Assembly: GCA_946479335.1 (NCBI GenBank)
Contig: CAMLFP010000063.1
Location: forward strand, 1-19,781
DNA: 19,781 nucleotides
From: an uncultured Archangium sp.
Lineage (GTDB): Bacteria; Myxococcota; Myxococcia; Myxococcales; Myxococcaceae
Reading direction: 5' to 3'
The notes under the pieces were generated by a model, which searched no databases, was not told the origin of the DNA, and saw only the letters and a program-made list of their open reading frames with translations. Of the stretch, positions 13,171 to 19,781 are shown in pieces (within the stretch, counting starts at the first letter, position 1; each line of letters begins with the position of its first letter). A program made the position numbers and the translations under genes.

Positions 13171-16100
13171 CCCGTTGCTCCCGACGACCTGCACGTTGGA
13201 CACGGTCAGCGAAGAACCAGCGCCGGGGTTGGCGTAGATGCCATACGAGCTCCGGCCGCCGAGCCCGTTGCGCGTCGTGGCGAGAGGCGCGGTGACCCGC
13301 AGGTTGTCGATGACGACGTTCGTCGTGGCGATCCGCAGCGTCATGAACTCGCTCGAGAACGTGCCGCCCGGTTCGAGCGACACCAGCGACCAGAGGTTGC
13401 TGTACACGTCGCGCGACCAGCTGGTGCCGTAGTACCCGCCGTAGATGCGCGCCGAGGTCGTGACGTTGATGGGCCCCGTGTACGAGCCGGTGCGGATGTA
13501 GATGTCGGGCCTCGCCGCGGTGACATTGCCGATGGCCGTCGAGAGCTGGCACGGAATGCCCATGGTGCACGCGGTGCCGACGCCGGTGTCGGAGACGAAC
13601 CACGCGCGGCTGATGTCGCCGTCGATGCCGTCGCAGTTGGCGTCGATGAAGCCGGGGTCGGGGTCGTCGCTCGCCGCCGCGGGGATGGGACCGTTGCAGT
13701 GGTACTCACAGCCGTTGGTGCCGGCGCCCGTCAAACGGTTGCCGTCGCCGTCGTCGTTGTCGAGGTCGTAGTACCCGGGCAGGCACGCGAAGGAGCAGCT
13801 GCCGCTGGTGCAGGCCTTCACCACGCCCGGTCGGTCCGGGCACACGGTGCCGCAGCCGCCGCAGTTGTTCACGTCGGTCTGCGCGTTGATTTCGCAGCCG
13901 TCGTTCGCGGTGCCGTTGCAGTCGCGGTAGCCGACGTCGCAGGAGCCGACGCCGCAGGTGCTCGAGCCGCAGGTCTCGCTCGCCACGTGCGGGAGGTTGC
14001 ACGCCGCGAAGCACGCGCCGCAGTGCGCGGCGGTGTTGGTGGTGTTCGTCTCGCAGCCGTTGGCGGCGTTGCCGTCGCAGTTGCCGAAGCCCGTGTTGCA
14101 CAGCGTGCCGCAGCTCCCGGCGGTGCAGGTGGCGGTGCCGTTGTTCGAGCTGCACGCGGTGCCGCACGAGCCGCAGCGCGCGGGGTCGGTGTTCAAGTTC
14201 GTCTCGCAGCCGTTGTTGCCGGCGACGCAGTCACCGAAGCCGGCGGTGCAGCTGATGCCGCAGCTGCCGCTGGCGCAGCTCGCGGTGCCGTTGGCGCTGC
14301 TGCACACGAAGCCGCACGCGCCGCAGTTCGACGTGGAGCTCGCGGTGTTCACCTCGCAGCCGTCGGCGGCGAGGCCGTTGCAGTCGCTCCAGCCGGCCGC
14401 GCAGGTGGTGATGACGCAGCCCGCGCCGCCGCACGCCGACGCGGCGACATGAGGCAGCGCCGCGCAGTTGTTGCCGCACGCGAGGCAGTTGGCGGTGGTG
14501 TTGAGCGGCGCCTCGCAGCCGTCGGCCACCAGGGTGTTGCAGTTGCCGAAGCCGGGCGCGCAACTGCCGATGGTGCAGCTCGAGCTGACGCACGCGGTGA
14601 CGCCGACGTTGGCCAGCGCCCCGCAGTTGTTGCCGCACGCGCCGCAGTTCCCGGTGTTGGAGGTGGTGTTCACCTCGCACCCATTCACGTACGTCGCGTC
14701 GCAGTTCGCCCAGCCAGCGCTGCAGCTCCCGACGCCGCACACGCCGCCGGTGCAGCTGGGCGCGCCGTTGGCCACCGCGCACACCAGGCCGCAGGTGCCG
14801 CAGTTCGCGAGCGAGGTGTTGGTGTTCACCTCACAGCCGTCGGCCACCGCGCCGTTGCAGTTGCCGAAGCCCGGGTTGCACGCGCCGACGCCGCAGCTGC
14901 CGTTGCTGCACACCGGCGTGCCGTTGTTGGTGGTGCACACCGTGCCGCACGCACCGCAGCTCGAGGTGGAGGTGTTGGTGTTCGTCTCGCAGCCGTCGGC
15001 GGGGTTGCCGTTGCAGTTGCCGAAGCCCGTGTCGCAGCCGATGCCGCACACGCCGGCGCTGCACGAGGGGTCGCCGTTGGTGCTGCTGCACACCGTCGCG
15101 CAGGTGTTGCAGTGCGACGGGTCGGTGTTGAGGTTCACCTCGCAGCCGTTGGCGAGGTTGCCGTCGCAGTTCGCGAAGCCCGCGCTGCAGACGATGCCGC
15201 ACACGCGCGGCGCGCCGGTGCAGGTGGCCGCGCCGTTCGTGGCGTTGCACACCGTGCCGCAGCCGCCGCAGTTGTTCACCAGCGTGAGGTCGGCCTCGCA
15301 GCCGTTGGCCGGGTTGCCGTCACAGTCGGCCCAGCCCGCGTCGCACGCCGCGATGCCGCACGCGCCGGCCACGCACTGCTCCGTGGCGTGCGGGAGGTTG
15401 CACGCGTTGTTGCACGCGCCGCAGTGGAGCAACGACGTCGAGGTGTTCGTCTCGCAGCCGTTGGCGGTGGTGCCGTCGCAGTCGCCGTAGCCCGCGTTGC
15501 AGGCGGTGGCGCACAGCGCGCCGTTGCAGAGCGGCGCTCCGTTGGCGCTGCTGCACACCGTCGCGCAGGTGCCGCAGTGCACGGGGTCGGTGGTGAGGTG
15601 CGTCTCGCAGCCGTTGCCGTTGTTGCCGTCGCAGTTGCCGAAGCCGCCGGCGCACGCGATGCCGCACACGCCCGTGGTGCACGACGCGGTGCCGTTCGAG
15701 GTGCTGCACACGTTGCCGCAGCTCCCGCAGTGCGTGGCGTCGGAGGCGATGTTGGCTTCACACCCGTCGGCCGCGTTGCCGTTGCAGTCAGCCCAGCCCG
15801 CGTTGCACGCGGCGATGCCGCACGCGCCGAGCGAGCAATACGGCGTGGCGTGGGCCGGCGCGCAGACGACGCCGCAGCCGCCGCAGTTGGCGGTGTTGGA
15901 GGCGGTCAACGTCTCGCAGCCGTCGGCCGCGCTGGAGTTGCAGTCCGCGTGGGCCGCGTCGCAGGTGATGCCGCACACCCCGCCGCTGCAGGCGGTCAAT
16001 CCACCCGCCGCGTTGCAGACCGTGCCGCACGCGCCGCAGTTGTTGGTGTCAGCGCCGGTGTGGACCTCACAGCCGTCGGCCGCGACGCCGTTGCAGTCGG

Positions 16101-19100
16101 TCCACCCCACGTCGCAGGTGCCGATGCCGCAGCTGCCCGCCGCACACGTCTCCGCGTTCACGTGCGGGAGGTTGCAGGTGTTGCCGCAGGTGCCGCAGTG
16201 GGTGACGGAGGTGGTGACGTCGACTTCGCAGCCGTCGACGGAGTTGCCGTTGCAGTCACCGCGCCCGACGTTGCACGCCGCGATGGTGCACAGGCCGTTG
16301 GTGCAGACCGACGCCGCGCTGGGCAGGTTGCAGAGGTTGCCGCACGCGCCGCAGCTCGACGAGGTGGAGTTGAGGTTCGTCTCGCAGCCCGGCGCCGCGT
16401 TGCAGTCGCCCCAGCCGAGGTCGCAGGTGATGCCGCAGCTCCCGGAGACGCAGGTGGCGTCGCCGTTGGTGGAGTTGCACACCGAAGCGCAGCTCCCGCA
16501 GTGCGTGGGGTCGGCGTTCAGGTTCACCTCGCAGCCGTTGGCCGGGTTGCCGTCGCAGTCGGCGAAGCCCGCCGCGCACGCATTCACACACGTGCCGCTG
16601 TTGCAGGTGGAGCTCGAGTTGATGCCGCTGCACGCCGTCGCGCACGCGCCGCAGTGCGTGGCGTCGGTGTTGAGGTTCACCTCACAGCCGTTGGCCGGGT
16701 TGCCGTCGCAGTCGCCCCAGCCCGGGTCGCAGACCTGCACGAAGCACACGCCGCCGAGACAACCCTCGGTGGAGTTCGCCAGGTTGCACGTATTGCCGCA
16801 GGTGCCGCAGCTGGTGACGGTGGTGGAGAGGTTCGTCTCGCACGCGTTGGCCACGTTGCCGTCGCAGTTGCCCCAGCCGGTGTTGCAGGCGATGCCGCAG
16901 GTGCCTCCGCCGCACGACGCGACGCCGTTGGCCGACGCGCACACGTTGCCGCACGCGCCGCAGTTGCCGGTGTCGCCGTTGAGGAAGACCTCGCAGCCGT
17001 TGCCCGCGAGGCCGTCGCAGTTGGCGAAGCCGGCGTTGCAGGTGATGCCGCAGGTGCCCGCGCTGCACGACGCGGAGCCGTTCGAGTTGCTGCAGGTGTT
17101 GACGCACGTGCCGCAGTGCTGCGCGTCGGTGGCGAGGTTCACTTCACAGCCATCGGCCGGGTTGCCGTTGCAGTCGGCGAAGCCGGGGTTGCACGCTGCG
17201 ATGCCGCACGCGCCCGCGTTGCACGCGCCCACCGCATTGGCCGGGCTGCACGCGAGGCCGCAGCCGCCACAGTTCGCCGCGGAGGTGGAGACGTTGGTCT
17301 CACAGCCGTCACCCGCGTTGCTGTTGCAGTCGGCGAAGCCCGCGCTGCACGCGATGCCGCAGACGCCGCCGCTGCACGCAGGAGTCCCGCCCGCGGAGCT
17401 GCACTGCACGCCGCAGCCGCCGCAGTTCGACGGGTCATTGAAGGCGTTCACTTCGCAGCCATCGGCCGCCGCGCCGTTGCAGTCGAAGTGGCCCGCGTAA
17501 CAGGTGGCGACGCCGCACGCGCCGGAGTTGCAGACCGAGTTCGCCTGCGGAGTGTTGCACTGCGCGTTGCACGCGCCGCAGTTGGAGACGTCGCTCAGCG
17601 TGTTCACCTCGCAGCCGTCGGTGACGCTGCCGTTGCAGTCGCGCCAGGTGCTGTTGCAGCTCCCGACGCCGCAGCTGCCGGAGTTGCAGACCGGCACGCC
17701 GTTGTTCACCACGCAGCCGCTGCCGCAGCCGCCGCAGTTGTTGGGGTCGGTGAGGAGCGAACGTTCACACCCGTCGCCCGCGAAGCTGTTGCAGTCGGCG
17801 AAGCCCGCCGCGCAGGTGCCGACGCCGCAGGTGCCGCCGCTGCACACCGGCGTGCCGTTGCTGACGGAGCAGCTCGCGCCGCACGCGCCGCAGTTCGACA
17901 AGCTGGTCGCGGTGTTCACCTCGCAGCCGTTGCCGGGGAGCCCGTCGCAGTTGCTGAAGCCCGCGTTGCACGAGGCGACGGTGCAGCTCCCGCTGACGCA
18001 CGCGGCGACGCCGTTGAGCGCCGTACACGTCACGTTGCACGCGCCGCAGTTGTTGACGTCGCTGGCGAGGTTGAAGCCCTCGTCGGTGAGGCCATCGCAG
18101 TCGTCGTCGACGCCGTTGCACGTCTCCGCGCCCTGCGGCACGCACGCGTACTCGCAGCCGTTGGCGGTGTTGCCGTCGAGGTCGAAGTAGTTGGGCAGAC
18201 ACGCGTAGGTGCAGCTCCCGGCGGTGCAGCTCGAGGCCGCGTTGGCCGCGCTGCAGGTGACGCCGCACGTTCCACAATTCGAGACGCTGGTGCCGAGGTT
18301 CGCTTCGCAGCCGTCGGCCACGGTGCCGTTGCAGTTCGAGTAGCCAGGGCTGCACGCGCCCACGCCGCACGCGCCATTCACACAGGCGGCGGTCGCGTTG
18401 GGCGTGTTGCAGGTGCCGGCGCAGCTCCCGCAGTGCGCGGTGTCGGTCTGCAGGTTCACCTCGCAGCCGTTGGCGACGTTGCCGTCACAGTCCGCGAAGC
18501 CGGAGTTGCAGGTCGCGATGCCGCACGCGCCCGCGGTGCACGAGGGCGTCGCGTTGGGCGTGACGCACGCGAGGTTGCAGCCGCCGCACGAGGTGATGGA
18601 GGTCGAGGTGGACGTCTCGCACCCGTCGGCCGCGTTGCCGTTGCAGTCGGCGAAGCCCGCGCCGCACACGATGCCGCAGGTGCCGCCGCTGCACGCCGCG
18701 GAGCCGTTGGTCGTCGGGCACACGTTGCCGCACGCGCCGCAGTTGTTCACGTCGCTGAAGGCGTTGACCTCGCAACCGTTGCCCTGCGCGCCGTCGCAGT
18801 TGATGAAGCCCGGGTTGCAGGCGGCGACGGTGCAGGTGCCGGTGACGCACGCGGGCGTTCCGTTCGACACGGTGCACGCCACGTTGCACGCGCCGCAGTT
18901 GTCGAGGTCGGAGGCCGAGTTCACCTCGCAGCCGTTGCTGTTCGCGCCATCGCAGTTGCGCCACGTGCCCTGACACGAGCCGACGCCGCAGCTGCCCGAG
19001 TTACAGACGCCGTTCGCGTGCGCCAACGTGCAGTCGGTGCCGCAGGCGCCGCAGTTGGTGGAGTCGGTCAGCGTGTTCTTCTCGCAGCCGTCGGTCGCCA

Positions 19101-19781
19101 GTCCATTGCAGTTCGCGTAGCCGGGGACACACGAGAGGACGCCGCACGCGCCTCCGCTGCACGACGCGGTGCCGTTGGCGACGGTGCACGCCGCAGCGCA
19201 CGCGCCACAGTTCGCGGTGTCGGCCTGGGTGTTGACCTCGCAGCCATTCGCGTAGAGCCCGTCACAGTTCGCGCGGCCCGGGTCACAGCTGGCGACGACG
19301 CACGCGCCGGTCTGACACGCCGCGGTTCCGCCGAGCGCGCTGCAGGTCGTGCCGCAGGCGCCGCAGTTCTGCGCGTCCGACATCAGGTTGAAGCCTTCGT
19401 CGGTCACGCCATCGCAGTCGTCATCGCGGCCGTTGCAGGTCTCGACGCCGGAGGGGATGCACGCGTACTCGCAACCATTCGCCGAGTTGCCGTCGAGGTT
19501 CCAGAAGTTCGGCAGACACGTGAAGCCGCAGGTGCCGGTGCTGCAGGTGGACGTCGCGTTCGCCGCGCTGCACGTCACGCCGCAGCCGCCGCAGTTGTTG
19601 ACGTCTCCGGCGATGTTCACCTCGCAGCCGTTGGCGTTGACGGCGTCGCAGTTCAAGAAGCCCGCCGCGCAGGTGATGCCGCACGCTCCGGCGGAGCACG
19701 TCGCGCTGCCGTTCGCCGTGCCACACGACGTCGCGCAGGTGCCGCAGTGCTGCGCGTCGTTCTGCAGGTTCACCTCGCAGC
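12205..19781 (-). CDS. Giant secreted Cys-rich repeat protein with MopE-type motifs and Gly-rich C-terminus (5' end outside window)
   Basis: At least 2,525 residues are visible; the frame is open to the window edge and the real start lies outside. Residues are counted from the GTG codon at 19773. Residues about 1-1990 hold at least 38 tandem units of about 50 residues with the pattern NCGxCGxxC, C-x2-G-x-CG-x2-3-C, C[DN]GN-x3-GCE, about eight Cys each. MopE-type metal-binding motifs follow repeats near residues 110 and 549 (ETCNGxDDDCDGxTDEGF); a degenerate one (NCDGIDGD) precedes residue about 2053. Residues about 2053-2200 look like right-handed beta-helix (IYIRTGSYTGPINV..., VVIDNLRV). Residues about 2200-2522 are Gly-rich with scattered Cys. 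No C-terminal sorting signal is visible. Extracellular location is inferred from Cys content. It is probably a matrix, adhesion or metal-binding surface protein. Confidence 0.9.
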   Translation of the reverse strand, partial: CEVNLQNDAQHCGTCATSCGTANGSATCSAGACGITCAAGFLNCDAVNANGCEVNIAGDVNNCGGCGVTCSAANATSTCSTGTCGFTCLPNFWNLDGNSANGCEYACIPSGVETCNGRDDDCDGVTDEGFNLMSDAQNCGACGTTCSALGGTAACQTGACVVASCDPGRANCDGLYANGCEVNTQADTANCGACAAACTVANGTASCSGGACGVLSCVPGYANCNGLATDGCEKNTLTDSTNCGACGTDCTLAHANGVCNSGSCGVGSCQGTWRNCDGANSNGCEVNSASDLDNCGACNVACTVSNGTPACVTGTCTVAACNPGFINCDGAQGNGCEVNAFSDVNNCGACGNVCPTTNGSAACSGGTCGIVCGAGFADCNGNAADGCETSTSTSITSCGGCNLACVTPNATPSCTAGACGIATCNSGFADCDGNVANGCEVNLQTDTAHCGSCAGTCNTPNATAACVNGACGVGACSPGYSNCNGTVADGCEANLGTSVSNCGTCGVTCSAANAASSCTAGSCTYACLPNYFDLDGNTANGCEYACVPQGAETCNGVDDDCDGLTDEGFNLASDVNNCGACNVTCTALNGVAACVSGSCTVASCNAGFSNCDGLPGNGCEVNTATSLSNCGACGASCSVSNGTPVCSGGTCGVGTCAAGFADCNSFAGDGCERSLLTDPNNCGGCGSGCVVNNGVPVCNSGSCGVGSCNSTWRDCNGSVTDGCEVNTLSDVSNCGACNAQCNTPQANSVCNSGACGVATCYAGHFDCNGAAADGCEVNAFNDPSNCGGCGVQCSSAGGTPACSGGVCGIACSAGFADCNSNAGDGCETNVSTSAANCGGCGLACSPANAVGACNAGACGIAACNPGFADCNGNPADGCEVNLATDAQHCGTCVNTCSNSNGSASCSAGTCGITCNAGFANCDGLAGNGCEVFLNGDTGNCGACGNVCASANGVASCGGGTCGIACNTGWGNCDGNVANACETNLSTTVTSCGTCGNTCNLANSTEGCLGGVCFVQVCDPGWGDCDGNPANGCEVNLNTDATHCGACATACSGINSSSTCNSGTCVNACAAGFADCDGNPANGCEVNLNADPTHCGSCASVCNSTNGDATCVSGSCGITCDLGWGDCNAAPGCETNLNSTSSSCGACGNLCNLPSAASVCTNGLCTIAACNVGRGDCNGNSVDGCEVDVTTSVTHCGTCGNTCNLPHVNAETCAAGSCGIGTCDVGWTDCNGVAADGCEVHTGADTNNCGACGTVCNAAGGLTACSGGVCGITCDAAHADCNSSAADGCETLTASNTANCGGCGVVCAPAHATPYCSLGACGIAACNAGWADCNGNAADGCEANIASDATHCGSCGNVCSTSNGTASCTTGVCGIACAGGFGNCDGNNGNGCETHLTTDPVHCGTCATVCSSANGAPLCNGALCATACNAGYGDCDGTTANGCETNTSTSLLHCGACNNACNLPHATEQCVAGACGIAACDAGWADCDGNPANGCEADLTLVNNCGGCGTVCNATNGAATCTGAPRVCGIVCSAGFANCDGNLANGCEVNLNTDPSHCNTCATVCSSTNGDPSCSAGVCGIGCDTGFGNCNGNPADGCETNTNTSTSSCGACGTVCTTNNGTPVCSNGSCGVGACNPGFGNCNGAVADGCEVNTNTSLANCGTCGLVCAVANGAPSCTGGVCGVGSCSAGWANCDATYVNGCEVNTTSNTGNCGACGNNCGALANVGVTACVSSSCTIGSCAPGFGNCNTLVADGCEAPLNTTANCLACGNNCAALPHVAASACGGAGCVITTCAAGWSDCNGLAADGCEVNTASSTSNCGACGFVCSSANGTASCASGSCGISCTAGFGDCVAGNNGCETNLNTDPARCGSCGTACSSNNGTATCTAGSCGTLCNTGFGNCDGNAANGCETNTTNTAAHCGACFAACNLPHVASETCGSSTCGVGSCDVGYRDCNGTANDGCEINAQTDVNNCGGCGTVCPDRPGVVKACTSGSCSFACLPGYYDLDNDDGDGNRLTGAGTNGCEYHCNGPIPAAASDDPDPGFIDANCDGIDGDISRAWFVSDTGVGTACTMGIPCQLSTAIGNVTAARPDIYIRTGSYTGPINVTTSARIYGGYYGTSWSRDVYSNLWSLVSLEPGGTFSSEFMTLRIATTNVVIDNLRVTAPLATTRNGLGGRSSYGIYANPGAGSSLTVSNVQVVGSNGFSGAPGVTGGVGGGTAPGGGNGAGAWESSQSCNTSQGPGGGAGVQSCEGTVTSGGNGGNGGQMDTSCGWTGLCSNCSATVGLPGATAPNGGGSGGAGGAPPGDGNNGAPGGPGATGVNGASGLAGNGGNTLSGFWVGTLGGAGGIGSHGRGGGGGGGSAGSDNGTDSRGAGGGGGGAGGCRATRGGDGGGAGGGSFGIFTVNVALTISNVSVQRGLGGAGGAGANGASGQAGGAAGSGGGAAGSGSGGNGGTGGAGGASGAGGGGAGGPSYCLYLAGGSLSGTIAAASCTGGGSGAGGPAGVGGAGAAAGVAGALGNTFGP
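18067..18133 (-). other. Second MopE-type metal-binding motif in the giant protein
   Basis: This codes for ETCNGVDDDCDGLTDEGF, an acidic Cys-bracketed loop of the MopE putative metal-binding family. It is preceded by the DLDGNTANGCEYACVP segment. A near copy lies at 19384-19450 (ETCNGRDDDCDG...). Confidence 0.8.
19384..19450 (-). other. First MopE-type metal-binding motif in the giant protein
   Basis: This codes for ETCNGRDDDCDGVTDEGF after NLDGNSANGCEYACIP. The Asp-rich loop flanked by Cys is the family hallmark and is a candidate Ca or Cu site. The metal cannot be told from sequence. Confidence 0.8.

Larger units (their letters stand above)
13780..19781 (-). repeat. Cys-rich coding tandem repeat array (~150-bp unit, 38 or more copies)
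   Basis: Counting the GCE hallmark gives 38 complete repeats plus one at the window edge. Units are usually 50-53 codons. Odd members include a short one ending NAAPGCE (near 16390), one ending VAGNNGCE (near 14215) and one with ACE instead of GCE (near 16845). Variation lies mainly in the residues between conserved Cys and Gly. Repeats seven to nine units apart resemble one another more than neighbours do. Confidence 0.9.

Noticed and set aside
12107..13603. Upstream extension of the FG-GAP lipoprotein frame to 13603
   Set aside because: The extension is Arg/Gly-rich nonsense in antiphase to the giant gene. A signal peptide starts at 12106, which is the true start.
15497..17500. 667-residue plus-strand open frame with repeated LPLQSAKP...PHAP pattern
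   Set aside because: It is the exact complement of the Cys-rich repeats. The lack of stops and the repeated peptide follow from the codon bias of the minus-strand gene, and the same happens at 14468-15490. The minus-strand frame has family-recognisable motifs; this one does not.
13780..19781. CRISPR-like or satellite DNA array
   Set aside because: The periodicity is about 150 bp, is codon-phased and encodes conserved Cys/Gly positions, so it is a protein repeat.

Overview
The window looks like chromosome of a high-GC member of the Myxococcota (Cystobacterineae-like). The evidence is the very strong G/C bias at third codon positions, Gly/Thr-rich lipoproteins, a Hanks-type Ser/Thr kinase beside a PilZ protein, LDAG-repeat FG-GAP lipoproteins, and a giant secreted Cys-rich protein with MopE-type metal-binding motifs. 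No phage, IS element, integrase or CRISPR was seen. Species assignment is not possible from this sequence alone.

Layout. Positions 1-6147 are entirely minus strand. Reading in the direction of transcription, they run: an archaemetzincin-like protein with an altered catalytic motif (6147-5623), a beta-propeller lipoprotein (5609-4686), an NTF2/SnoaL-like protein (4689-4336), a TPR protein (4302-2998), CheA (2992-1007), CheC (1010-417), and after a 75-bp gap a Gly-rich lipoprotein (341-51). The gaps are 13, -4, 33, 5 and -4 bases, so the first six genes probably form one operon. It would link a chemotaxis-type kinase and phosphatase to an envelope protein and a probable pseudo-protease, with no receptor, CheW or CheY in view.

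Positions 6228-8482 are minus strand: tRNA-Gln(TTG), a membrane-anchored Ser/Thr kinase, a PilZ (c-di-GMP) protein and a small three-helix membrane protein. Two plus-strand genes follow: a small membrane protein with a CxC motif (8508-8795) and a protein with a histone-H1-like basic tail (8889-9440), closed by a strong intrinsic terminator (9465-9496). About 250 bases after this hold no convincing gene.

Positions 9747-19781 are minus strand again: queE (7-carboxy-7-deazaguanine synthase), an FG-GAP/VCBS-type lipoprotein, and the 3' 7.6 kb of a giant gene that runs off the right edge. The giant protein has at least 38 Cys-rich repeats of about 50 residues, two canonical MopE-type motifs, a degenerate third one, a beta-helix-like segment and a Gly-rich C-terminus. 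Its repeats are organised in a higher-order pattern: a block of 8-9 repeats has itself been duplicated.

The points most worth following up are the HQxxHxxGxxY archaemetzincin in a CheA/CheC operon, the nested repeat architecture of the giant protein, the in-frame TGA in the Gly-rich lipoprotein, and a shared TAG-N8/9-ATG arrangement suggesting leaderless transcripts.
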